DNA from: Bog-159 sp049511415
Lineage (GTDB): Bacteria; Acidobacteriota; Terriglobia; Bryobacterales; Bryobacteraceae
Reading direction: 5' to 3'
Assembly: GCA_049511415.1 (NCBI GenBank)
Contig: JBEKYC010000014.1
Span: forward strand, 62,001 to 126,000
DNA: 64,000 nt
Below, in pieces: positions 35,743 to 44,621 of the stretch (within the stretch, counting starts at the first letter, position 1; each line of letters begins with the position of its first letter). A model generated the notes under the pieces. The model was not told the origin of the DNA. It ran no database searches and saw only the letters and a program-made list of their open reading frames with translations. The position numbers and the translations under genes are program-made.

Positions 35743-36820
35743 CGGCGTTTTCCTGATCGCCGCGGGCGGCACCGGCGGCCATATCATTCCGGGCCTCGCC
35801 GTAGCGCGCGAACTCCGCGACCGCGGCCACCAGGCTTTCTTCATCGGCACCGAGCGCGGCTTGGAGAGCAAACTGGTTCCGCGGGAGGGCTTTACGCTGG
35901 AACTGGTGCGGATCGGCGGTCTGAAGCGCGTGGGTTTACGGCAGACACTTGCGACCTTGTGGCAGATCCCTGCCAGCACGTGGGAGGCAGGGCAGTTGCT
36001 CGAAACGCGCCGCGTCGCAGCCGTCTTCAGCATGGGCGGCTATGTGGCGGGACCATCGGTAATCGCGGCGCTGGCACGCCAGACGCCGGTGGTGATCATG
36101 GAACCCAACGCCGTGCCCGGCTTCACCAACCGGCGCATCGCCATGTACGTGCAACGTGCGCTCATCAGCTTCCCGGAGACGGCTCATTATTTCCCGCAAC
36201 GGCGCACGGAAATCACAGGATTACCGGTGCGCGCGGAATTTTTCGCTCTGCCTGCCAAGCCGCGAGGCCCATCCCTTACCGTGCTGATCACGGGCGGCAG
36301 CCAGGGATCGCGGACTTTGAATCGGGCGGCACGGCAAAGCTGGCCGCTCTTCCGCGCAGCGGACTTACGCGTGCGCATCATCCATCAGACCGGCCCGGCC
36401 GCATACGAAGAGTGGCGGGTGGCGTTCGCCGAATCGGGCCTGGAGGGCGAAGTGCTTCCGTTCATTGCGGACATGCCGGCCGCGTTCGCGCAGGCGGACC
36501 TGGTGATCTGCCGTTCGGGCGCCGGAGCGGTGGCCGAACTGGCGGCGGCCGGGAAGCCATCTATATTGTCGCCGTTTCCTTTCGCGGCCGATCAACATCA
36601 ATTGCGCAACGCGGAGGCGTTTGTGCGCGCGGGCGCGGCGCGGTTGGTGGAAGACCGGGACATGACCGGGGAAAAGCTGTTTGCAACGGTTGCCGAGCTA
36701 GCCGAGACGGCGGGCGATTTGGAGCGCATGGGCATGGCTGCCCGCGGCCTGGCGCATCCCGGCGCCGCGCGGCGCGCGGCCGAGATTCTGGAAGAGGTGG
36801 CGCATGCTGGAATCCTGTAA
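35732..36820 (+). CDS. murG: UDP-GlcNAc:lipid I GlcNAc transferase MurG
   Basis: 362 residues, a GT-B enzyme of family GT28. Visible are the lipid-binding loop AAGGTGGHI, the second GGSQGSRTLN loop, EPNAVPGFTNR, and the UDP-GlcNAc site SGAGAVAELAAAGKPSILSPFPFAADQHQLRNAE. It makes lipid II from lipid I on the inner membrane face. The gene starts within the ftsW coding sequence. It is followed by the only gap of more than 40 bases in the cluster, which holds a promoter candidate for murC. Confidence 0.96.
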   Translation: MPDSGVFLIAAGGTGGHIIPGLAVARELRDRGHQAFFIGTERGLESKLVPREGFTLELVRIGGLKRVGLRQTLATLWQIPASTWEAGQLLETRRVAAVFSMGGYVAGPSVIAALARQTPVVIMEPNAVPGFTNRRIAMYVQRALISFPETAHYFPQRRTEITGLPVRAEFFALPAKPRGPSLTVLITGGSQGSRTLNRAARQSWPLFRAADLRVRIIHQTGPAAYEEWRVAFAESGLEGEVLPFIADMPAAFAQADLVICRSGAGAVAELAAAGKPSILSPFPFAADQHQLRNAEAFVRAGAARLVEDRDMTGEKLFATVAELAETAGDLERMGMAARGLAHPGAARRAAEILEEVAHAGIL

Positions 36821-36827
36821 TTTTCTA

Positions 36828-36856
36828 TTGACACAAGCGGCGGAAGCCGAAACAAT
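36828..36856 (+). promoter_or_regulatory. Candidate sigma70-type promoter before murC
   Basis: A perfect -35 box TTGACA (36828-36833) is followed by 17 bases and AACAAT (36851-36856, four of six positions). The predicted transcript would begin only about six bases before the murC ATG, so it would be nearly leaderless. It would let murC-ftsQ-ftsA-ftsZ be expressed apart from the upstream genes. Confidence 0.45.
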
Positions 36857-36867
36857 ACATTAAGGAA

Positions 36868-38256
36868 ATGTTTTTTAGGAAGCAGCACCTGCATTTCACC
36901 GGGATTGGCGGAATCGGCATGAGCGGCATTGCCGAAGTGCTGCTGAATCTGGGCTATACCGTTAGCGGATCGGATCTGAAGCTGTCGCCGATCACGGAGC
37001 GGCTGGCGGCGTTGGGCGCGCGCGTTTACGAAGGACACGCGGCGTCGAACGTCAACGGGGCGCGCGCGCTGGTGGTCAGTTCCGCGGTCAACGAGCAGAA
37101 CCCGGAAGTGCAAGAGGCGCGCCGGCTGCAAATTCCGGTGATTCCGCGCGGCGAATTGCTGGCTGAATTGATGCGTCTCAAATACGGCATCGCCATCGCC
37201 GGCAGCCACGGCAAGACCACCACTACGTCGCTCACCGCCACAATCCTGAACCACGCCGGATTGGATCCCACGGTAATGGTGGGCGGCCGCGTGGCGGCCA
37301 TGGGCGGATCGAACGCGCGGGTGGGCCGCAGCGATTTTCTGGTCGTCGAATCGGACGAGAGCGACGGCTCGTTTTTAAAGCTGGCGCCCATCCTGGCGAT
37401 CGTGACGAATATCGATCGCGAGCATCTGGATCATTACGCCTCGCTCGACGAAATCCGCGATGCATTCATCGAATTCGTCAACAAGGTGCCTTTCTACGGC
37501 GCAGCCATCGTCTGCCTGGAGGACGATAACGTCAAAACCATCCTGCCTTCCATCCGCCGCCGTACGATTACATACGGCGGCAGCACCCAGGCGGACCTGC
37601 AGGCGTCCGACATCTGTTGCGGAGCCTTTTCGAGCGATTTCACCCTGCGCTACCACGAAGGGGATCTGGGCCGTTTCCATCTGCGTATTCCGGGCCGCCA
37701 CAATGTGCTGAATGCCACGGCTGCCGCGGCCGTGGCGCTCGAACTGGAAGTACCACCCGACCGCATTCGCGAAGCATTGGAAAGCTTCAGCGGGGTGGAT
37801 CGCCGTTTTCAGACTCGAGGAGCCGCGCGGGGCGTCACGGTGATCGACGACTACGGCCACCATCCGACCGAGATCCGCGCCACTCTGGCCGCCGCGCGGC
37901 TTTGCGGGTTCCGCCACATTCACGTGCTGTTCCAGCCGCACCGGTACACTCGCACCTTCCACCTGCTCGACGAATTCGGAGCGGCCTTCCATCAGGCCGA
38001 TACGGTTCTGATCATGGACATCTACGCGGCTTCGGAACGTCCCATCGAGGGCGTAAGCGGCGATAGCCTGGCGGCGCGCGTCCGCCAATTCGGCCACCGC
38101 GGAGCCGAGTACGTGGGATCGATCGCGAAGGGTGTCGACCGATTGCTGGAGGTCGCCGAGGAAGGCGACCTGGTGCTTACGCTGGGGGCCGGAAACGTGT
38201 GGCAGGCCGGTGACATGCTGCTGGCACGGCTGCATGCGGAAGAAGGCGAGAACTGA
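36868..38256 (+). CDS. murC: UDP-MurNAc:L-alanine ligase MurC
   Basis: 462 residues. The N-terminus HFTGIGGIGMSGIAEVLLNLGYTVSGSD is the classic MurC nucleotide loop. The ATP loop is IAGSHGKTTTTSLTA, followed by ESDESDGSFLKLAP, NIDREHLDHY and DDYGHHPTEI. It adds L-alanine to UDP-MurNAc, the first peptide step. AAGGA lies almost directly against the ATG, too close for a normal ribosome site. The end overlaps ftsQ by one base (TGATG). No murB follows, as it does in many other genomes. Confidence 0.97.
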   Translation: MFFRKQHLHFTGIGGIGMSGIAEVLLNLGYTVSGSDLKLSPITERLAALGARVYEGHAASNVNGARALVVSSAVNEQNPEVQEARRLQIPVIPRGELLAELMRLKYGIAIAGSHGKTTTTSLTATILNHAGLDPTVMVGGRVAAMGGSNARVGRSDFLVVESDESDGSFLKLAPILAIVTNIDREHLDHYASLDEIRDAFIEFVNKVPFYGAAIVCLEDDNVKTILPSIRRRTITYGGSTQADLQASDICCGAFSSDFTLRYHEGDLGRFHLRIPGRHNVLNATAAAAVALELEVPPDRIREALESFSGVDRRFQTRGAARGVTVIDDYGHHPTEIRATLAAARLCGFRHIHVLFQPHRYTRTFHLLDEFGAAFHQADTVLIMDIYAASERPIEGVSGDSLAARVRQFGHRGAEYVGSIAKGVDRLLEVAEEGDLVLTLGAGNVWQAGDMLLARLHAEEGEN

Positions 38257-39050
38257 TGCCGCGCGAAAAGACACGCCGTCCGTTCGCCTGGCGCGCCTGG
38301 CTGACGGCCACGCTTTGGTGCATCATCTTCCTGTCGAGCGCCTGGGCCGCCCGCGCGGCGCATCGCTACATGCTCGGCGATTCGCAGTTTATTTTATCGA
38401 CCGAGGAGAAGACGGCACTCACAATTGAGGGCGCACGCTACTCTTCGCGTGCCAAGTTGCTGCGGATCTTTGCCCCGGACTACGGCAGCAGTGTGTTCGC
38501 CGTCCCGCTGGCTGAGCGCCGCCGCCGTCTGCTGGCCATCGATTGGGTGGAAGACGCCTCGGTTTCGCGCATCTGGCCCAACCGCCTGCTGGTACACATC
38601 ACCGAGCGGACTCCGGTAGCGTTCGTCAGTCTGCCACTGCGCGGCCCCGAGTCGGCCGCCCGGTTTCTGTTGGTGGACGCGCAAGGGGTACTGCTCGATC
38701 CGCCGGCACGGGCGCAATTTGCGTTTCCGGTGTTAACCGGCCTCACCGAAGATCAAACCGATGCCGAGCGGCGGGAACGCGTGCGGGCCATGCGGAACCT
38801 GATGGACGACCTGGGACCGTCCGGCCAGAACATCTCCGAAATCGACGCCGCCGTCCCCGACGATCTCACGGTGATCGCCGAAGTGGAAGCCCGTCCGCTG
38901 GAACTGAAGCTGGGCGAGGGTAATTACGGCAAGCGTTTGCAGAACTTCCTTCTGCATTATCCGGAAATTCGCAAGCGCGCACCCAATGTCACTTCGTTCG
39001 ATCTCCGCCTGGACGATCGCATCACGGCCGAGGAATCCAGAAAGCCATGA
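38256..39050 (+). CDS. ftsQ: Division protein FtsQ
   Basis: 264 residues. An N-terminal cytoplasmic stretch (REKTRRPFAWRA) is followed by one membrane helix (WLTATLWCIIFLSSAWAA). A POTRA-type domain then runs FILSTEEKTALTIEGARYSSRAKLLRIFAPDYG and IDWVEDASVSRIWPNRLLVHITERTPVAF, the latter being the best conserved part of FtsQ/DivIB. The FtsQ domain follows to the C-terminus. It links the FtsL complex to the early ring. It overlaps murC by one base and ftsA by four, so translation is probably coupled. Confidence 0.92.
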   Translation: MPREKTRRPFAWRAWLTATLWCIIFLSSAWAARAAHRYMLGDSQFILSTEEKTALTIEGARYSSRAKLLRIFAPDYGSSVFAVPLAERRRRLLAIDWVEDASVSRIWPNRLLVHITERTPVAFVSLPLRGPESAARFLLVDAQGVLLDPPARAQFAFPVLTGLTEDQTDAERRERVRAMRNLMDDLGPSGQNISEIDAAVPDDLTVIAEVEARPLELKLGEGNYGKRLQNFLLHYPEIRKRAPNVTSFDLRLDDRITAEESRKP

Positions 39051-40240
39051 ATACGCCAAAAAGTTTCGATGCCGTCGGCTTGGATGCCGGCAGCCTATGG
39101 ACACGTTGTGTGATCTGCCGGCTGGAGGCGGATTGCATGCGTTTTCTGGGTTGCGGCGCGGTACCGTCGCAGGGTTGGGCCAAGGGCTCGATCGCGGACC
39201 AGAACGCCGTCGCCCAGTCCATCCTCACGGCTTTGCACCAAGCCGAGGCGCAGGCGGAGGTTTCGGTCGAAGGCGCGGTAGTGGGTGTCGGAGGTACGGT
39301 ACGCGGGGCGACTTGCCGGGGGTTCCGGGACCTGGGCCGCGTCCGCGCCGTAACCCAACGCGACGTGAACGAAGCCGTCGCGGGAGCGCCACGGCGCGTG
39401 GTGTTGCCCGAGGACACCCTCATTCTGCACGAATTCGCGCAGGACTTCGTTGTGGACGGCCATCCGGGCCACCGCGATCCGCGGCAGATGATCGCCACCC
39501 AGCTTGAGCCCAATGTTTATCTGGTGCTCAGTTCACGCCGCCAGCACGATAGCCTGGTGACGGCCGTGAATCAGGCGTCGCTGGCCGCGGAGGAGACCGT
39601 CTTCGAAGCGCTGGCGGCCATGTACGCTTCCGTGCTTCCGGAAGAGCGGCGGGAGGGCGTGGCCGTGCTCGATATCGGCGCGCAGTCTTCCGAGTTGATC
39701 GTCTACTACGGTGAGGCGCTGCACCTGGCGGTCAGCCTGCCGATAGGCGGCGACCATTTTACGCGCGATCTGGCGCGCGGCCTGTGCATTACGTTCGAGG
39801 AGGCCGCCATCATCAAGCACGAGTTTGGCTGCGCCCGGGCAGATGCCACGGCGGAGAACTGCTTCATCGAAGTGCCTTCACGCGATGACAAAGATGTCCC
39901 GCGCCGGATGTTGAACTGCATCCTGGAATCGCGCGCCTTGGACCTATTTGAATTGGTGCGGCGCGAACTGGCGCGTGTGGGCATGGAGAGCGCCTTGATC
40001 AGCGGCATGTTCCTGGCCGGGGGCGGGGCGCAACTGGAGGGGATGTGCGAACTCGCCGAGGAGTTTCTCAAGTGCCGGGTGGTCAACGCACTGCCGGTGG
40101 GCATCCGGGATTGGCCGGATGAAATCCGCGACCCGTCCTGGAGCGCCGCGGCGGGCCTGGCGATGTACTCGGCCAAACTGAAATCGCAGCGCGAGATCCA
40201 GAAGCAGGCTTATGGCCTGTTGGGAAAGGTTTTGAAATAG
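39047..40240 (+). CDS. ftsA: Division protein FtsA, divergent
   Basis: 397 residues, an actin-like ATPase that tethers FtsZ to the membrane. The phosphate 1 loop reads AVGLDAGSLWTR where most FtsA have LDIGTSK. Phosphate 2 reads AVLDIGAQSSELIVYY, and the adenosine motif is MFLAGGGAQLEGM. The SLPIGGDHFTRDLARGL segment is close to the family norm. The C-terminal REIQKQAYGLLGKVLK can form an amphipathic membrane-targeting helix. Position between ftsQ and ftsZ supports the call strongly even though several motifs have drifted. Confidence 0.9.
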   Translation: MNTPKSFDAVGLDAGSLWTRCVICRLEADCMRFLGCGAVPSQGWAKGSIADQNAVAQSILTALHQAEAQAEVSVEGAVVGVGGTVRGATCRGFRDLGRVRAVTQRDVNEAVAGAPRRVVLPEDTLILHEFAQDFVVDGHPGHRDPRQMIATQLEPNVYLVLSSRRQHDSLVTAVNQASLAAEETVFEALAAMYASVLPEERREGVAVLDIGAQSSELIVYYGEALHLAVSLPIGGDHFTRDLARGLCITFEEAAIIKHEFGCARADATAENCFIEVPSRDDKDVPRRMLNCILESRALDLFELVRRELARVGMESALISGMFLAGGGAQLEGMCELAEEFLKCRVVNALPVGIRDWPDEIRDPSWSAAAGLAMYSAKLKSQREIQKQAYGLLGKVLK

Positions 40241-40260
40241 GCTTTTGAAGGAGCAAAAAC

Positions 40261-41436
40261 ATGGGGCTGATCGACTCTAACGACGACGATTTCAAATACG
40301 AGATCCAGGAAGAGGCCGCGGGGGGCGCGCGGATCAAGGTAATCGGCATTGGCGGCGGCGGCTGCAACGCGGTGGCGCGGCTATTCCACGAAGGCATGTC
40401 CGGCGTGGAGTTCTGCGCCATGAACACGGATGCGCAGGCGCTGGCGGCTTGCGAGGTGCCCGTCAAGCTGCAACTGGGCGCCAAGATCACAAACGGTCTG
40501 GGGGCCGGCTGCAATCCGGAGATCGGCCGCCAGGCGGCGCTGGAGAACACCGACAAAATCGTCGAGTTGCTGCAAGGCGCCGACATGGTTTTCGTCAGCG
40601 CCGGACTGGGCGGCGGCACGGGGACGGGCGCGGCGCCCGTTATTGCGTCGCTCGCCAAGGAACTGGAAGCGCTGACGATTGCGGTGGTGACCAAACCCTT
40701 CTCCTTCGAAGGCGCCCGCCGCATGCGTCTGGCGGATCAGGGTCTGACCAAGCTCGCTTCGACCGTGGACACGGTTATCGCCATTCCCAACGATCGCCTG
40801 CTCTCGCTAGTCCCGCGCGGCACCAGCTTCTTCGACGCGTTTAAGCTGGCCGACGATCTGTTACGCCAGGCAGTGCAAGGCATCAGCGACATTATTAATA
40901 CACCTGGGCTCATCAACCGCGATTTCGCGGACGTCAAGGCTACCATGCTCGGCATGGGCTACGCCATGATGGGCACGGCGGTGGCGCGCGGCGATCAAGG
41001 CGCCGTGGAAGCCGCGCGGCAGGCGATTAATTCTCCCTTGCTGGAGGACTCCAGAATCAGCGGCGCCCGCGGAATTCTGATCAATATTACCGGATCGAAC
41101 CGGCTGGGGCTGCACGAAGTCAACGAGGCCTGCTCGATTATACGCGAAGCCGCCAACTGCGACGAGGTACAGATCAACTTCGGCGTCACCATCGATGAAT
41201 CCATGGCGGACTCCGTGAAGGTTACGGTGATCGCCACCGGTTTCCAACCGCACAGCCTGACGGTTATGGAACAGCCCGCGGCTCCGCCCGCACCTGTATT
41301 CGTCGCGGAGCCCATGGCCGCTTTGCCGCCCCTCCCCGAACCGGCGCCGGTAATCGAACCGGAGCCCGAGCCGGCCTTCGACCCGGAGGATCTGGACACG
41401 CCGGCCTATCTGCGGCAAGGGCGTCTGCTGAACTAA
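40261..41436 (+). CDS. ftsZ: Cell division GTPase FtsZ
   Basis: 391 residues. The tubulin signature GGGTGTG is at 117-123, preceded by IGIGGGGCNAV and MNTDAQAL. The T7 loop NRDFADVKATMLGMGYAMMG supplies the catalytic aspartate. A linker rich in Pro and Glu (about 340-375) leads to the C-terminal peptide DLDTPAYLRQG, the site for FtsA binding. FtsZ polymerises into the Z ring with GTP. GAAGGAG precedes the ATG at a good distance. The gene ends the division cluster; its stop overlaps the convergent WD40-like gene by three bases. Confidence 0.98.
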   Translation: MGLIDSNDDDFKYEIQEEAAGGARIKVIGIGGGGCNAVARLFHEGMSGVEFCAMNTDAQALAACEVPVKLQLGAKITNGLGAGCNPEIGRQAALENTDKIVELLQGADMVFVSAGLGGGTGTGAAPVIASLAKELEALTIAVVTKPFSFEGARRMRLADQGLTKLASTVDTVIAIPNDRLLSLVPRGTSFFDAFKLADDLLRQAVQGISDIINTPGLINRDFADVKATMLGMGYAMMGTAVARGDQGAVEAARQAINSPLLEDSRISGARGILINITGSNRLGLHEVNEACSIIREAANCDEVQINFGVTIDESMADSVKVTVIATGFQPHSLTVMEQPAAPPAPVFVAEPMAALPPLPEPAPVIEPEPEPAFDPEDLDTPAYLRQGRLLN

Positions 41437-42401
41437 AGTCCGCCGTCCTTGGGGAGGTTGAATACGCGCAGCACCTTGCCGCTGCGCGTATCGCGTAAGG
41501 TGACCGTGGATTCCGCGGACGCGGTCAGAATCCGGCCGTCTTCCGCCCACGCCACGGTCCCTTCGCCGTCGAAGGGCGTGCGCCAGTCGCGCACGTGCTG
41601 AGCGGCTTCACTAAATGCGGCAATGTTGGGCGGGGCCCAGGAGAGGATTTCCTTGCCATTCCAGGTGAAGTCCAGGCAGTGGCAGGCGGTCACTCGGTTA
41701 GGCTTCAGCGTTTCGGGATCGAGCAGAGCCAGACTCGCTCCTCGCACTTCCGCTACCAGCGACTCTTCACTCGTCCAAACTATTTTGACGGGGACGGCAT
41801 GCGTGCCCGTATCCAATTTTGCGGATGCGATCACGCGGCCGCTGGCGGTCTCCCACGTCGACACTGCGCCATCATCCGTGGCTACCGTATAGAACCTTTC
41901 CGATGGATGCCATTCGACGTCGGTGATCAACGCGCGCGTTTCCAGCCGCCGCTGCCAGCGCGTGTGTCCGCCACCATCGAGGAGGAAAATATCGCGGCCG
42001 ATGGCAACCAAAATGGTATCGGACTGCCGGGACCAGTTTGCCGCCGCGATTCCCTCTACCAGCAGCCGGCGCGGCACCAGGACCGTGGACTTACCCGTCT
42101 CCACATCGTAGGTGACCAGCCCTGCGTCACCCTCCTGCGTATACACCAGCCGTCTGCCGGCAGCGTTAAATTGAGTCAGCGGCCTGTTCCAGGTGGGTTT
42201 AGCCGCACTTGCGTTAAATACTTTATTTATTTTTCCGGACTCGAAATCCCAGAGAACTACTTCCCCGCCCCGATAAGCGGCGGCCACTAGTCCTTTGTTT
42301 CTGCTGTAATCGATCGACACCGCGTCACGGGGCAATTCACCCGCCAGGAACGGCGAATGCATGCATACCGCTGCCACAAGGGCCAGCCAGATTGGCTTCA
42401 T
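41433..42401 (-). CDS. Secreted WD40/beta-propeller-like protein
   Basis: About 322 residues from the ATG at 42401, which begins a signal peptide (MKPIWLALVAAVCMHSPFLAG). The remainder is a series of WD40-like strands: VAAAYRGGEVVLWDFESGKI, VTYDVETGKSTVL, ATDDGAVSTWETASGRVI and LTASAESTVTLRDTRSGKVLRVF. Blades of this type act as protein-binding platforms. Six or seven blades are expected, of which four or five can be recognised. An upstream ATG would add 26 residues with no signal character. Partner and role are unknown. Confidence 0.78.
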   Translation of the reverse strand: MKPIWLALVAAVCMHSPFLAGELPRDAVSIDYSRNKGLVAAAYRGGEVVLWDFESGKINKVFNASAAKPTWNRPLTQFNAAGRRLVYTQEGDAGLVTYDVETGKSTVLVPRRLLVEGIAAANWSRQSDTILVAIGRDIFLLDGGGHTRWQRRLETRALITDVEWHPSERFYTVATDDGAVSTWETASGRVIASAKLDTGTHAVPVKIVWTSEESLVAEVRGASLALLDPETLKPNRVTACHCLDFTWNGKEILSWAPPNIAAFSEAAQHVRDWRTPFDGEGTVAWAEDGRILTASAESTVTLRDTRSGKVLRVFNLPKDGGL

Positions 42402-42544
42402 GTTTAGTAAGAGACATGATCGCACAACACCCCCCAGGGACGGCCGGTTCGGACTGTTAACCATCGACAGGGTGCTCAAAGACGGCGCCGCGAATTATCC
42501 TGAAGCCATCATTGAAAATTATGCACGGAATCTTGGAAGTTCGC

Positions 42545-43159
42545 ATGCGAACCGCTTCGGCCATCTTGCTGGCGGGAGCCGCCTGCGCCTTGATGGGGTG
42601 CGCATCCGATCCGCCGCCCCCACCCGATCTGACGGCTCAGGCCGCCGCCGCGGCCCTCTCGCAGAGTTGGGCGCGCGAGGAGATGAATCATTTCAAAGTA
42701 ACCTTGCACTCCGACGATCTCATCGAATGCGGCGTCAAAAGCGACTTATGGAAGCTGGTGGAGGTGACCGACAAAAATGGCAACTCCTGGAGCACGACGT
42801 ACCGCTTGACCGAGCGCGGCAGCAAGATGGTCACCGCCATCGATCTGAAGGAATCCGGCCGCGGACACGAGATTTTGTTGAAGGGCCCTTATCGCGTTGA
42901 GATCAGCGGCATCACCGACGGCGGACAGCCCGGCTCGAAGAACGTCGCTTTCCGATGGGATATCGACTGGGACAAGGCCCCGGACGATCTGAAAGCGTGC
43001 GTCCCACGATTTGAACTCTCGGGCAATCAGGTGGCGTTGTTTCAACTGGATAACAACAACTGGAAGTTCGTTTCGTATCTGAACCCGGAAGACATTCAAG
43101 CGCCGCCGGACCCCGGAACGCCGGTCCCGCAGACGATCAGTTCGCCGTTAGCACATTAA
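42545..43159 (+). CDS. Putative lipoprotein, function unknown
   Basis: 204 residues. The N-terminus MRTASAILLAGAACALMGC is a lipoprotein signal with the modified Cys at position 19, followed by ASD and a Pro-rich spacer. The body has no family I recognise. It contains a central beta-like region (WKLVEVTDKNGNSW, YRVEISGITDG) and a late FRWDIDWDKAPDDL stretch. GGAAG lies just ahead of the ATG, while an upstream TTG or ATG would spoil the signal. The Asp after the lipidated Cys is two residues on, so sorting to the outer membrane is likely. It ends 40 bases before the NtrC-type activator. Confidence 0.7.
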   Translation: MRTASAILLAGAACALMGCASDPPPPPDLTAQAAAAALSQSWAREEMNHFKVTLHSDDLIECGVKSDLWKLVEVTDKNGNSWSTTYRLTERGSKMVTAIDLKESGRGHEILLKGPYRVEISGITDGGQPGSKNVAFRWDIDWDKAPDDLKACVPRFELSGNQVALFQLDNNNWKFVSYLNPEDIQAPPDPGTPVPQTISSPLAH

Positions 43160-43199
43160 AAGTATTAAAGCTCCATGGATCCCCTGCCGATAGGGGAAC

Positions 43200-44609
43200 G
43201 TGGAGCCAAGACCGATCGTCATTGCGATACTCGAAGACCAAGCCAGCCTGGAACTGATTCGCGCGGCCCTCTGCCCCTTGGACGCCGAGGTAGTGGGAGC
43301 CGCGGATGCGGAGGCCGGATGGGAACTGGTCTGCGGTTCGCACGCCGAGGCGATCCTGCTCGAAGCGCGTCTGGCGGCCGGTTCGGGCCTGCTGGAGCGC
43401 ATTACGGAACGCAATCCTGGCGCTCAAGTGCTGTTGCTAACGGATACATACAGTCCGGAATCGGCCATGCGAGAAATCGCGCACGGCGCGGCGGACTCCT
43501 TGCCCTTGCCTTTTGTGCCCGCCGTGTTGCAGCAACGTGTCGCGGACATGCTGCGCCAGGCTCAAATAAGGCGCGAAACCCTGCATCTTGACGAGCGCCT
43601 GTTAGAGAATTTCAGGTTCCACGGCATGGTCGGACGTAGCCCCGCCATGCTGGAAATCTTTGCCCGCATCCGGCGCGTGGCGCCGCATTACCGGGTGGCT
43701 CTAATCACCGGCGCCACGGGGACCGGCAAGGAACTGGTGGCGCAGGCGCTGCACGCGCTCAGCCCGGTGGCGAACCGCCGCCTGGCAATCTGCAACTGCT
43801 CCGCCATCGTGGAGTCGCTTTTCGAAAGCGAATTGTTCGGTCACGTTCGCGGAGCCTTCACGGGCGCCAGTCACGAGCATGTGGGGCTGTTCGAATATGC
43901 CCATGGCGGCACCGTATTTCTGGACGAGATCGGCGACATGCCGCTGGCGGCCCAAAGCAAGCTTCTGCGCGTGCTGCAGAACCAGGAATTGCAGCGGGTC
44001 GGTTCGCCCGAAGTCCACCGCGTGGACGTGCGGATCATCGCCGCCACTAACCGCGACCTGCCCTCTCTGGTGGCGCGAAACCAGTTCCGCGAGGACTTGT
44101 ACTACCGGCTCGCCATGGTAGATCTGCCTCTGCCGCGGCTGGCCGAGCGTAAGGAGGATCTGCCACTTCTACAACGTCACCTCGTCGAGAAATTCGCGGC
44201 AGCGTATGGCAAACACATCGCCGGCATCTCGCGCCGGGCGCAAGCGGTTCTTTCGCGATACGGATGGCCTGGTAACGTGCGCGAACTGGAGAATGTCCTG
44301 GGCCACGCCTGTATGATGACCGAATGCGATTTCGTGGATCTGCCCGACCTGCCGCAATATTTGCGCGATGTGTCAGCGGCTGGCGCCACGGCCCAAGATC
44401 CGGAGTTGATGCCGTTAGCGGATCTGGAGCGCCGCTACACGCAGCACGTGCTCGGGCGTGTCGGGGGCAATAAATTGCAGGCGGCGCAGATACTGGGGAT
44501 CAGCCGCGCCACGCTTTACAGAATCCTGCGCGACAGCGGCCAGGAGCCGGCCAAGGGCTTCGAATTATTCGGTTGGGCGGCCTCTCCCGCCCGCGTTCGG
44601 GTTCAGTAA
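43200..44609 (+). CDS. NtrC-family sigma54 activator with degenerate receiver domain
   Basis: 469 residues from GTG. The N-terminal receiver-like domain (1-115) has acidic residues at ILED (10-13), but the phosphate-accepting Asp is Glu55 (LLEARL) and the conserved Lys is Leu103 (LPLPF). The AAA+ domain is intact: Walker A GATGTGK (171-177), the sigma54-contacting loop GAFTGA (218-223), and Walker B TVFLDEIGD. A Fis-type helix-turn-helix closes it (NKLQAAQILGISRATLYRILRD). It should activate sigma54 promoters, possibly without phosphorylation. No histidine kinase gene is next to it. Its targets are unknown. Confidence 0.9.
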   Translation: MEPRPIVIAILEDQASLELIRAALCPLDAEVVGAADAEAGWELVCGSHAEAILLEARLAAGSGLLERITERNPGAQVLLLTDTYSPESAMREIAHGAADSLPLPFVPAVLQQRVADMLRQAQIRRETLHLDERLLENFRFHGMVGRSPAMLEIFARIRRVAPHYRVALITGATGTGKELVAQALHALSPVANRRLAICNCSAIVESLFESELFGHVRGAFTGASHEHVGLFEYAHGGTVFLDEIGDMPLAAQSKLLRVLQNQELQRVGSPEVHRVDVRIIAATNRDLPSLVARNQFREDLYYRLAMVDLPLPRLAERKEDLPLLQRHLVEKFAAAYGKHIAGISRRAQAVLSRYGWPGNVRELENVLGHACMMTECDFVDLPDLPQYLRDVSAAGATAQDPELMPLADLERRYTQHVLGRVGGNKLQAAQILGISRATLYRILRDSGQEPAKGFELFGWAASPARVRVQ

Positions 44610-44621
44610 CCTATAGTCACC

